From assembly GCA_965242565.1 (NCBI GenBank), contig OZ251457.1, positions 124,001 to 188,000 on the forward strand: DNA of 64,000 nucleotides, in the 5' to 3' direction. A model generated the notes under the pieces. That model did no database searches. It was not told the DNA's origin and saw only the letters and a program-made list of their open reading frames with translations. Numbering within the stretch: the first letter of the stretch is position 1; every line of letters starts with the position of its first letter. The position numbers and the translations under genes are program-made. This document shows, piece after piece, positions 25,182-32,352 of the stretch. The DNA is from CATQGW01 sp965242565 (GTDB lineage: Bacteria > Chloroflexota > Dehalococcoidia > Bin125).

Positions 25182-26366
25182 TCATTCGCCGGACAGCAGT
25201 GCTGTCAGCAGCGTATCACGCTGCGCCGCCAGGTGGGCGGCTTCCGCCGTCGCGACGGCGAGGCGTGCGTCCATTCTGCACGCCTCCACGTCGAATGCGT
25301 CGACCAGCTCGACGGGCGGCTCCAGGACCTCTAGCGACTCGAACTGGCGCTTGGTGATCGCGCCGAAGACCGTGCCCTCGCTCTCGTAGGCGCGCAGCGC
25401 GGGTTGGAGCGTCTGCGCGGCGTAGTAGGTGAACGACGTCGAGCCCGACTTGTGGCGCAGGGCGGCGACGCCTCGCCCGATGCAGCACTCCTCCCACGCC
25501 ATGTTGATGTCGCCCACGGGCGCCCTGACGCTGACCAGCGTGTCCGCAGGCTGGGCGCGCCGTGTCGGCGCGGTGCAGAACTTCCGGTTCTCCGGATACC
25601 GGAAGCCGAAGTCCGCGCGGCCCTGGAAGAACGGCAGGCCGTCGCCGTCCTCGTTGTAGGTGCTGCCGGGCGGCGACTGGCCCATCGTGAGGTCGAAGCA
25701 GTCCCCAAGCACGGCCACGCGCCAGCCGGCGGGGATCGGGCCGAGCGCCGACGCCTCCAGACGCTCGGGGAACGCCTCGTAGAGCTGCGCGGGCAGCCCC
25801 GGCAGCGACTCGCCCGAGCGCCAGCGGCCCTCTTGCTTCGCCCGCACCGGCTCGAAATCCACAAACCACGAGCGAAACAGCGCCCGCGCCATCTCCTCCA
25901 GCGTCCCCGCCATCCGACGGTTCAACTCAATCTTGTCATCCAGACACCCCAACACCCCCGCAATCCGCCGCTGCTCCCCCATCGGCGGCACAGAGAGGCG
26001 GATGGAGTGAGCGAAGTCGCGGTTCAAGCCGGGAACCGCGCTATCGCTGTTGGCATCGTCAAGCCCAAGACTCTGGAGGGCGTAGTACTTAAACCGCAGG
26101 AGTTCGGGATCGTCGTCGGTCACGTAGAACGTCGTATCGATCGGCCAACAGGGTCCCGGTGAGTAGTGGACCGCGCCGACTGTTCCCTTTCGGCCGATAA
26201 TGATCGTCGGCGAGCTTGTCAGCGCCTGATCGTGATAGCCGATGATCCCGTTCGAGCCGTAGACGGGGATGCCGCCTGTTTCGTTCCGTTGTTTTTTCGA
26301 CAGTCCTTTGCCGTACGTGAATGGAGCGAATTCTCCGACGGTTGTCGTGGGCCAGTCGTGCGTCAT
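25182..26366 (-). CDS. hsdS: Type I restriction-modification specificity subunit, orphan
   Basis: 394 residues, full length. ATG 26366 overlaps the PIN gene stop (ATGA). The upstream in-frame extension is read-through of other genes. Two target-recognition domains are visible, at about residues 1-150 (GGIPVYGSNGIIGYHDQ, IIIGRKGTVG) and 205-345 (GDCFDLTMGQSPPGSTYNE, RKFCTAPTRRAQPADTLVSVRAPVG). Each is followed by a conserved spacer helix (PPMGEQRRIAGVLGCLDDKI with ALFRSWFVDFEPV; and the C-terminal LAAQRDTLLTALLSGE). HsdS normally confers sequence specificity on HsdM and HsdR, but neither gene is in this 64 kb. It may pair with a distant HsdM or have been recruited to this operon. Confidence 0.9.
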   Translation of the reverse strand: MTHDWPTTTVGEFAPFTYGKGLSKKQRNETGGIPVYGSNGIIGYHDQALTSSPTIIIGRKGTVGAVHYSPGPCWPIDTTFYVTDDDPELLRFKYYALQSLGLDDANSDSAVPGLNRDFAHSIRLSVPPMGEQRRIAGVLGCLDDKIELNRRMAGTLEEMARALFRSWFVDFEPVRAKQEGRWRSGESLPGLPAQLYEAFPERLEASALGPIPAGWRVAVLGDCFDLTMGQSPPGSTYNEDGDGLPFFQGRADFGFRYPENRKFCTAPTRRAQPADTLVSVRAPVGDINMAWEECCIGRGVAALRHKSGSTSFTYYAAQTLQPALRAYESEGTVFGAITKRQFESLEVLEPPVELVDAFDVEACRMDARLAVATAEAAHLAAQRDTLLTALLSGE

Positions 26367-26782
26367 GATTCTTCTTCGGGGACGGCGAACGGATTGAGAA
26401 GTTCTACATCGAACCCTTCGAAGTCGCGGATGTTGCGGGTCACGACGATCAGCTGATGCACTCTCGCGGTGGCGGCGATCATCGCGTCGTTCGCCAGCGC
26501 GTTCGACCGCCGGTGCATCAGCCGCGCCCACTCGCGGAACACTGCTGCATCCATCGGCAGCACGGCGTAGTTGCGCACTATCAGATCGCACCAGGCGTCC
26601 AGCTCGGCTGCTTTGGCCGGATCCTGTTCTCGCGTTCGCTCGATGCCGATCTGGATCTCGCCGACCGTGACGGCTGAGATGAAGAGAAGTTCGGCCGGTG
26701 TCGCTCGCAGCCAGGCCATGACCGCCCCGTGTGGACGAGGGCGGCGCGTTTCGGAGACGACGTTGGTGTCGAGGAGATGCAC
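26363..26782 (-). CDS. PIN-domain (VapC/FitB-like) ribonuclease toxin
   Basis: 139 residues from GTG 26782. The four PIN acidic positions are visible: D in HLLDTNVVSE (residue 5), E in VGEIQIGIE, D in NALANDAMIAATA, and D in VVTRNIRDFEGF. VapC/FitB toxins cleave tRNA or rRNA and are usually paired with a DNA-binding antitoxin just upstream. Here the upstream gene, two bases away, encodes a nucleotidyltransferase instead. The stop overlaps the hsdS start, coupling the toxin to the specificity subunit. It may be a standard toxin lost from its antitoxin or an effector nuclease of a larger system. Confidence 0.88.
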   Translation of the reverse strand: MHLLDTNVVSETRRPRPHGAVMAWLRATPAELLFISAVTVGEIQIGIERTREQDPAKAAELDAWCDLIVRNYAVLPMDAAVFREWARLMHRRSNALANDAMIAATARVHQLIVVTRNIRDFEGFDVELLNPFAVPEEES

Positions 26783-26784
26783 GG

Positions 26785-27195
26785 CTAGTCGTCGAATCGC
26801 GGCGGTTCGCGCCGGGTGTCGTCACGGCGCGACGGCGTGAGGTGCTCGGCGCGGGGCTCGGGCGCGAGCAGCCAGTCTTTGAGCGTGGGGTAGACGGGCG
26901 TCCTGCTCTCTTCGACGGCGCGTCGGAAGTAGGGGTTGCGGAACTCTTTGTCGAAGACCAGATCGACGGGGCGGCCGAGCAGTCGTTCGAGTTCGTCGTG
27001 GAGTTCAACATAGCGGCAGATCCAGGGGCCGAGGTCGGCTTCGGGCTGGTAGGTGACGAGGAAGTCGATGTCGCTGGTGTCGGGGTTGAACTCGCCGTTG
27101 GCGGCGGATCCGAACACGTCGAGCTTGCGCACCTGGTAGCGGCGGCAGAGCTCGGCGATCTCGTCGGCGTGCTCGGTGATCAGGGGGATGATCAT
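26785..27195 (-). CDS. MNT-type minimal nucleotidyltransferase
   Basis: 136 residues from ATG 27195, with AGAGGAG ten bases upstream. The polymerase-beta-like signature GSAANGEFNPDTSDIDFLV (residues 29-47) gives the GS and two Asp residues, and the third Asp is in RPVDLVFD. MNT antitoxins neutralise HEPN toxins by AMPylation. No HEPN gene is adjacent; the next gene encodes a PIN toxin. After the usual family end near residue 105 there is a charged tail (PEPRAEHLTPSRRDDTRREP). It is the first gene of the seven-gene operon, 57 bp from the UDG gene. Confidence 0.85.
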   Translation of the reverse strand: MIIPLITEHADEIAELCRRYQVRKLDVFGSAANGEFNPDTSDIDFLVTYQPEADLGPWICRYVELHDELERLLGRPVDLVFDKEFRNPYFRRAVEESRTPVYPTLKDWLLAPEPRAEHLTPSRRDDTRREPPRFDD

Positions 27196-27251
27196 GGCCG
27201 TTCCGCTCCTCTCGCGGCAAGTGTACGCCGCCGCGGGGCGGGAGGCCGCGC

Positions 27252-27872
27252 CTAGAGCAGGCCGAGTTGGGTGCCGCCGGGGTCGTCCTCGGTTGCGACG
27301 GTGGCGATGGGGGGGCGCTCGGAGGCGGCGAGCAGTTGGGGGATGTGGGCGAAGTCGTCGCGCAGCACTTGCAGGAGGGCGGCCTGGCGGAGGGCGGCGG
27401 CGGGATGGTAGACGGGGTAGATGAGCCACCGGCCGGCTCTGGCGGGGACGCCGCGCGAGCGGCCCATGGCGGCGCCGGGGATGAAGTATTGGGTGGCGAA
27501 GCGCCCGAGGGGGACGATCAGTTTGGGGCGGATGCCGTTGATTTGCTCGCTGAGGTAGGGCTCGCAGGCGTTGATTTCGTCGGGCTGCGGGTCGCGGTTT
27601 TGGGGCGGGCGGCACTTGACGACATTGGCGACGAAGACATCGGCGCGGGTGAGGTTGATGCCGGCGAGGAGGTCGTCGAGCAGTTGTCCGGCGCGTCCGA
27701 CGAAGGGGCGGCCCTGCTGGTCTTCGTGGTAGCCGGGGCCTTCGCCGATGAACATGAGCTCGGCGTTGGGGTCGCCGTCGCCGGGCACGGTGCGGGTGCG
27801 CCCCTCGCTGAGGCGGCAGGCATGGCAGGCGGCGACGCGGTTGTTGAGGCTCTGGAGGTCGGCGGCGTCCAT
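27252..27872 (-). CDS. Family 4 (4Fe-4S) uracil-DNA glycosylase
   Basis: 206 residues. It removes uracil from DNA to start base-excision repair. The four cluster cysteines are at 16 and 19 (ACHACRL), 87 (NVVKCRPP) and 103 (EINACEPY). Motif A is GEGPGYHEDQQGRPFVG (44-59) and the second active-site motif is VYHPAAALR. This is typical of UDGa enzymes of thermophiles and many high-GC bacteria; a phage SPO1 polymerase-like annotation would be the same family. It stands at the border of the accessory operon, on the same strand. Confidence 0.93.
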   Translation of the reverse strand: MDAADLQSLNNRVAACHACRLSEGRTRTVPGDGDPNAELMFIGEGPGYHEDQQGRPFVGRAGQLLDDLLAGINLTRADVFVANVVKCRPPQNRDPQPDEINACEPYLSEQINGIRPKLIVPLGRFATQYFIPGAAMGRSRGVPARAGRWLIYPVYHPAAALRQAALLQVLRDDFAHIPQLLAASERPPIATVATEDDPGGTQLGLL

Positions 27873-27944
27873 CGCCTCAGTCTATGCGCGGGGCGCGGCG
27901 GGTTGGCTGCCTGCCTGGCCGGCTGCTATGTCGCGCGCCGGCGG

Positions 27945-28799
27945 TTAGTCCTCGTCCGGCTCGGGGTCGGCTTCGACGACGGGGATGATGGCGTGGCGCT
28001 CGACGAGGCGGACGAGCAGGACGCCGAGGCCGAAGAGGCCGAGGGCGGGGACGGCGACGAAGGTCTGGGTGACAGGGTCGATGGAGGGGGTGATCAGGGC
28101 GGCGAGCAGGAACGCGCCGATGATGGCCCAGCGCCACATGCCGAGCAGTTTGCGGTGGGTGACGAGTCCGAGCGCGCCGAGGCCCATCAGGAAGAGGGGG
28201 ATTTCGAAGACGATGCCGGTCCAGAAGACGAAGCGGATCAGCATGTCGATGTAGTTGTTGATGCGCACTTGGGGTTCGGCGATTTCGTCGCCGAAGTTGA
28301 GCAGGAAGTCGAGCGCGGGGGGCCAGCCGATGTAGTAGGCGAAGGCGCCGCCGCAGGCGAAGGCGATGGTGGCGACGGCGACGATGGGGAGGAGCCAGCG
28401 GCGCTCGGCGCGGGTCAGGCCGGGGTGGATGAAGGCGTAGGCCTGGTAGATGAGGATCGGCATGGCACCGGCGATGCCGAGCATCAGCGAGATTTTGATG
28501 TAGGCGCCGATGAAGCCGAGCAGTTCGGTGAAGATGGGGCGGAATTCGGGGTAGGCGTCGCGGCCCGGTTGGAGCAGGTAATCGAGGATGGTCTGGGCGA
28601 AGACGAGGGCGACGACGGTGGTGAGGACGATGCTGAGGGTGGAGATGGTGAGGCGCTGGCGAATTTCGGAGAGGTGCTCGCCGAGGGTGAGTTGCGCGCC
28701 GCCCTCCTCGGGCGGGGGTTCTGCGACGAGCTCGGGCGGGGCCGGCGGCTCGTCGGGCGGCTCATTGGGCGGTTCGGCGGCGGTCGGTTGGCTGACCAT
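27945..28799 (-). CDS. tatC: Sec-independent protein translocase TatC
   Basis: 284 residues. It is the receptor of the twin-arginine pathway for folded exported proteins. It opens with a Pro/Glu-rich cytoplasmic tail, then TLGEHLSEIRQRL (the conserved N-terminal signal-recognition segment) and six hydrophobic spans. The periplasmic loop ending AEPQVRINNYIDMLIRFVFWTGIVFEIP contains the conserved regions before TM4, and ALITPSIDPVTQ is the usual TatC signature. It lies 13 bp after tatA, in one transcription unit. Confidence 0.96.
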   Translation of the reverse strand: MVSQPTAAEPPNEPPDEPPAPPELVAEPPPEEGGAQLTLGEHLSEIRQRLTISTLSIVLTTVVALVFAQTILDYLLQPGRDAYPEFRPIFTELLGFIGAYIKISLMLGIAGAMPILIYQAYAFIHPGLTRAERRWLLPIVAVATIAFACGGAFAYYIGWPPALDFLLNFGDEIAEPQVRINNYIDMLIRFVFWTGIVFEIPLFLMGLGALGLVTHRKLLGMWRWAIIGAFLLAALITPSIDPVTQTFVAVPALGLFGLGVLLVRLVERHAIIPVVEADPEPDED

Positions 28800-28812
28800 G
28801 AGCTATCGGGGA

Positions 28813-29328
28813 CTATCGGGCGTCGCGCCGGCGGCGGTTGAGGGAGATGACGTTGGAGGGACGGGCGGGCGCTTCCGCCGCGGCCTGCTGTCGGCGGCGG
28901 ACGACGGGGCGGCGGCGGACGCGGCGCTGTTCGGGCGCGGGTTCCGCGGTTGCGGTCGCGGCCGGAGCGGCTGATGTGGTGTGCGCGGCGGCTGCGCCGT
29001 CGTCGTCGCGGGCGGCGGCGACGGCTTCCTCGGTGGCGGCCTCGGCGTCGCGGGCGACGGAGCGGATGTCGGCTTCGGCGGCGGCGAGGTCGGCGCGGAT
29101 GCCCTGGTCGGTCTCGGCCAGCTCGTGGCGGACTTCGATGTATTCCTCGCGCATTTCCTCGAAGTCAACGAGGTATTCGTCGCGGAAGTCGCGGGCGTAC
29201 TCGCGCAATTCGCGGATGGCGCGTCCGAATTGTCCGGCGAATTCAGGCAGTCGGCCGGGTCCGAAGATGACGGCGGCGAGGAGCAGGACGACGAGGATTT
29301 CGGGGATGCCGACGCCGAAGATGTTCAT
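28813..29328 (-). CDS. tatA: TatA/TatB family twin-arginine translocase subunit
   Basis: 171 residues. The N-terminal helix FGVGIPEILVVLLLAAVIFGPGRLPEFAG is followed by an amphipathic helix (QFGRAIRELREYARDFRDEY), a long acidic stretch, and a basic Ala-rich C-terminus ending RRRRDAR. The GPGRLPE hinge is diagnostic of the family. The glutamate after GIP and the length above 150 residues lean towards TatB, but a single TatA/B gene may serve both roles. It is the first gene of tatA-tatC, downstream of the NusB-ACP region. Confidence 0.9.
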   Translation of the reverse strand: MNIFGVGIPEILVVLLLAAVIFGPGRLPEFAGQFGRAIRELREYARDFRDEYLVDFEEMREEYIEVRHELAETDQGIRADLAAAEADIRSVARDAEAATEEAVAAARDDDGAAAAHTTSAAPAATATAEPAPEQRRVRRRPVVRRRQQAAAEAPARPSNVISLNRRRRDAR

Positions 29329-29411
29329 GCGGACCTCGGCGCGGCGGGCGTCCTCGCTCAGACGCGCTCTTGCGCCGTGTTTAGCTTATCTGATCGGGGG
29401 TGGGGTTTGGG

Positions 29412-29470
29412 GAGGCCGACCCCCCAGTCCGCTTACGCAGACAGCCCCCCCTGCATAGGGGGGCGATTTC
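29412..29470. repeat. Family C palindromic element, copy 1
   Basis: GGCCGACCCCCCAGTCCGC then TGCATAGGGGGGCGATT between tatA and the acpP stop. Related copies lie at 34963-35032 and 60136-60205. Confidence 0.75.
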
Positions 29471-29500
29471 AGAGCGGACAGGTCCCCTGCGTCGGGGGCG

Positions 29501-29758
29501 CTAGCCTTCGGGGACGCCTTTGCCGATGAGGAAGTCGACGGCGTCGCGGACGGTGGCGATGCCTTCGGCGTCTTCGTCGGAGATTTCGAGGTCGGGGACC
29601 TCGTCGCGGAACTCTTCCTCGAAGGACATGATCAGCTCGACGAGGTCGAGCGAGTCTGCGCCGAGGTCGTCGATGAACGACGCGTCGAGCGTGATCTCGT
29701 CGGCCTCGACGCTCAGCTGCTCTTCGATGATGCCCTGAATGCGTTCGAACAGTGCCAC
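29501..29758 (-). CDS. acpP: Acyl carrier protein (internal start within the nusB frame)
   Basis: 85 residues if started at GTG 29758, which has a strong GAGGAGG eight bases upstream. The product begins MALFERIQGIIEEQLSV, the standard ACP N-terminus. The phosphopantetheine serine is S36 in GADSLDL, exactly the canonical position, followed by VELIMSFEEEFRDEVPD and a typical helix IV. It carries growing fatty acyl chains as thioesters. The gene follows fabD and nusB and lies in phase with nusB. Confidence 0.93.
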   Translation of the reverse strand: MALFERIQGIIEEQLSVEADEITLDASFIDDLGADSLDLVELIMSFEEEFRDEVPDLEISDEDAEGIATVRDAVDFLIGKGVPEG

Positions 29759-30190
29759 AGCCGGTGCCTCCTCAGCCGGCTCCGCGAGCCGGGTTCGCCG
29801 TATGGTACCCAACACGCCGCTGACCAGCCGCCGGCTGCCGTCGCTGCCGTAGCGCTTGGCCAACTCGACCGCCGCGTTTGCCGCGGCGGCTGCGCGCACC
29901 GCCTCAGTATTGAAGAGCAATTCGTACAGCGCAATCCGTAGGACGGTGAGATCGACGAGCGCCATCTGGATCAGCGGGCGCTGGGTGGCGGTCTGCTCGA
30001 TGATTGCGTCGATTTCGTCCAACCGCTCGGCCACGCCGGCGGCCAGCGTTTCCGCGTAGGCGTGTTCCGCGTCGTCGAGCGGTTCTTCTGCCTGGCGGCG
30101 GGCGATCGCGGCCAGCGCGCCGGTGCGCTCGAATTCTGCTTCGAACAGCGCCTCAAAGGCCCGCGTGCGTCCCGCGGTGCGGCGGCTCAG
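29501..30190 (-). CDS. nusB: NusB, reading frame continuous with acyl carrier protein
   Basis: NusB aids transcription antitermination of rRNA operons. The NusB part begins about residue 2 (SRRTAGRTRAFEALFEAEFE), includes RPLIQMALVDLTVLRIALYEL, and ends with ELAKRYGSDGSRRLVSGVLG near residue 129. No stop follows. The frame runs through a short linker into a complete acyl carrier protein. There is no ATG, GTG or TTG at the expected start. The best candidate is CTG at 30190, which overlaps the fabD stop (CTGA) and has GGAG seven bases upstream; GTG 30034 would delete 52 residues. Either a NusB-ACP fusion is made or ACP is also made from an internal start. Confidence 0.8.
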   Translation of the reverse strand: MSRRTAGRTRAFEALFEAEFERTGALAAIARRQAEEPLDDAEHAYAETLAAGVAERLDEIDAIIEQTATQRPLIQMALVDLTVLRIALYELLFNTEAVRAAAAANAAVELAKRYGSDGSRRLVSGVLGTIRRTRLAEPAEEAPAVALFERIQGIIEEQLSVEADEITLDASFIDDLGADSLDLVELIMSFEEEFRDEVPDLEISDEDAEGIATVRDAVDFLIGKGVPEG

Positions 30191-31134
30191 GTCGAATCTC
30201 CGGCGATGCCGGCGTGATCGTTGAGATTGATCAGCGTCGGCTTCTCGGGGCGCAGGGTGGTCCGCACCAAGCCCGTCAGCACGGCACCCGGGCCGATTTC
30301 CACGAATGTCTCCACGCCCATCTCGCGCATTGCCAGCACGGTATCGCGCCAGCGGACGGGGCGGCGGATTTGCGCTTTCAGGTCTTCGCGCACCGTCGCC
30401 GCCGTGGTCAGCGGCGCGGCGTCGACGTTGCCGATCACGGGGACCTGGGGATCGGCGATCGCGGCGGCGTCGAGCACGGGCGCCATTTGCTCGGCGGCGG
30501 GCTGCATGAGCGAGGTGTGGAATGCGCCGCCGACGTTGAGCCGGATGACGCGGCGCGCGCCGGCCGCTTCGGCGGCTGCGGCTGCGCGGTCCACGGCCTC
30601 CGGCGTCCCGCCGACCACGATCTGGCCAGTGGCGTTCAGGTTGCAGAGTTCCGCGCCCGTTTCCGCGCAGAGCGCTGCAACCGCGTCCTCATCGAGGCCC
30701 AGCACGGCGGCGAGCGTGCCGGGCTGGGCTTCGCCTGCGGCCTGCATCTCCTCGCCGCGCCGCTGCACGAGGCGCACCGCTTCGCTCACGGTGAGCGATC
30801 CCGCCGCGACCAGCGCGCTGTACTCGCCCAGGCTGTGGCCGGCCATGCAGAGCGGCTGCGCGGCGAGAGCGGGATGCTGCGCGGCCCGCGCCGCGCTCCA
30901 GGCAGCCAGGCTGGCGACGAGGATGGCGGGCTGGGTGTTGACCGTCTGCCGCAGCTCGTCGTCCGGGCCCTCGAAGATGATGCGCGAGAGGTCGCGGCCG
31001 ATGGCGGCGTCGGCTTCGTCGAAGACGGCGGCGGCTTCGGGGTAGGCCTCGTAGAGGTCGCGGCCCATGCCGACCTGCTGCGCGCCCTGGCCGGGGAAGA
31101 GCCAGGCTGATCGGTCTGCGGGTTCAGCGGGCAC
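30187..31134 (-). CDS. fabD: Malonyl-CoA:ACP transacylase
   Basis: 315 residues. It loads malonyl onto ACP for fatty acid elongation. FPGQGAQ (13-19) forms the oxyanion region, the nucleophile S101 is in GHSLGEYSAL, the conserved Arg follows in VQRRGEEMQ, and the partner His is in GAFHTSLMQPA near residue 210. It lies three bases after rpmF and overlaps the start of nusB-acpP, so malonyl loading and its carrier are in one unit with ribosome-related genes. Confidence 0.95.
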   Translation of the reverse strand: MPAEPADRSAWLFPGQGAQQVGMGRDLYEAYPEAAAVFDEADAAIGRDLSRIIFEGPDDELRQTVNTQPAILVASLAAWSAARAAQHPALAAQPLCMAGHSLGEYSALVAAGSLTVSEAVRLVQRRGEEMQAAGEAQPGTLAAVLGLDEDAVAALCAETGAELCNLNATGQIVVGGTPEAVDRAAAAAEAAGARRVIRLNVGGAFHTSLMQPAAEQMAPVLDAAAIADPQVPVIGNVDAAPLTTAATVREDLKAQIRRPVRWRDTVLAMREMGVETFVEIGPGAVLTGLVRTTLRPEKPTLINLNDHAGIAGDST

Positions 31135-31137
31135 TCG

Positions 31138-31320
31138 CTAGTCCTCGAGGTCGATCACGGCGTTGCCGCGGTAGGTTCCGCAGGCCCAGCAGATGTGATG
31201 CGCCTGGTGGATGGCGTTGCACTGCGGGCAGGAGACCAGCTTGGGACGCCGCACGCGGTGGTGCTGGCGTCGCAGCCGCTGGCGGGTCTTGGCGTACTTG
31301 CGCTTTGGCAGAGGCGGCAT
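31138..31320 (-). CDS. rpmF: 50S ribosomal protein L32
   Basis: 60 residues. The N-terminus is PLPKRKYAKTRQRLRR, and four cysteines (31, 34, 44, 47) form the zinc-binding C+ version in SCPQC and CWACGTY. Retaining all four indicates a zinc-containing paralog. It sits between DUF177 and fabD, the common bacterial order. Confidence 0.96.
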   Translation of the reverse strand: MPPLPKRKYAKTRQRLRRQHHRVRRPKLVSCPQCNAIHQAHHICWACGTYRGNAVIDLED

Positions 31321-31344
31321 GGCGGTCGTCCTTCGTTGTGGGCG

Positions 31345-31881
31345 CTACGGTCGGTTGAGTTGTTCGCGCAGGGGCGCGAGTGCGGCCCAGCGTTCGTCGA
31401 GCTCCGGTTCGGCATCGGCGCGGGCGGCGTCGATGCCCGGGCAGTCGGCGGCGCAGCGCGGGCTGATCGGCCGCGCCATTTCGACATATTGTCGCACGAC
31501 TTCCGTGAGGTCGATCTGTCCGTCGATCACGGCGAAGCCGTCGCGCTCCGGCGGCGCCTCGATCGGGCGTCCGGTCAGCGCATCGTTGGGCGGCCAGAAC
31601 TCTTCCTCGAACTCCAGCGGGAGTTCGAGCGTAAGCGGCGCGAGGCAGCCGCCGCAGATGTCGTCGATGGTGGTGCCCAGACGCCCGCGCGCGAGCAGCG
31701 ACTGGTCGGTGCGCAGCAGCTGGAGCGCGCCGTCGATCCGGCGCGGTCCCTCGTAGGCGAACGGCGCGGCTGCGATGTCATAGGCGCGCTCGGAGCCGAT
31801 CGGCTCCTGCAGCAGGGTCGAGACATTGATCAGCAGCGAGTGGAGCTCGCGGCGAGGGGGTGAGGCTGGTTCGTGGGTCAT
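31345..31881 (-). CDS. DUF177/YceD family protein
   Basis: 178 residues. The family gene is almost always just upstream of rpmF and its plant and E. coli relatives affect 23S rRNA accumulation. The central CGGCLAPLTLELPLEFEEEFW is the family core, followed by IDLTEVVRQYVEMARPISPRCAADCPG, where the cysteines may bind metal together with the CxxC of the core. It begins the operon DUF177-rpmF-fabD-nusB-acpP. Confidence 0.9.
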   Translation of the reverse strand: MTHEPASPPRRELHSLLINVSTLLQEPIGSERAYDIAAAPFAYEGPRRIDGALQLLRTDQSLLARGRLGTTIDDICGGCLAPLTLELPLEFEEEFWPPNDALTGRPIEAPPERDGFAVIDGQIDLTEVVRQYVEMARPISPRCAADCPGIDAARADAEPELDERWAALAPLREQLNRP

Positions 31882-32352
31882 CGCCGCCCAGCGTATCAGC
31901 GACTCGAACTGCCCCGAGAACGGGCGCGGGCGGGCAAGATCGGGACCGCCGCGCTGCTAAGGGCGTTGGGTTTGGGTTCCCGCTTTCGCGGGAACGACGG
32001 ATCTTGGAACGGGCGTTGGAGGTGTGTGCGGGGGTTGGTGCTGGGTTTGGCGAGATACCCGCGGCAAGCGCGGGTATGACGGAGTGGGAGGCGGTGTGGC
32101 TGAGGGGCGTAGGTGCGACGGAGCCTGGGGCGGGCGTCGGGGGTGTGTGCGGGGGTTGGTGCTGGGTTCGGCGAGATACCTGCGGCAAGCGCGGGTATGA
32201 CGGAGTGAGGGAGACGGCGGGTATGACGGAGTGAGGAGCGGGAGTGATGAGGAGGGAGGACGGGAGTGACGAGGGGCTGTCCGGCGGCGGTTTGTCCACC
32301 AGAACACACGGGCGTACGGGTGTTCCGGCGCGTCCGCGCTAAGCTGCGGGCG
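31882..32352. other. Intergenic repeats between divergent operons
   Basis: No gene was seen. Palindromes of family B type occur at 31977-32000 (TTCCCGCTTTCGCGGGAA), 32054-32082 and 32175-32203 (GATACCCGCGGCAAGCGCGG and a variant). The latter two are part of a tandem duplication of about 70 bp with a 121 bp period (32016-32086 and 32137-32207). The rest must contain the promoters of DUF177 (minus) and the ABC operon (plus), but none is clear. Confidence 0.65.

Noticed and set aside
26367..27011. N-terminal extension of the HsdS frame
   Set aside because: Reads the PIN and MNT genes in a wrong frame; real start is the ATGA overlap at 26366.
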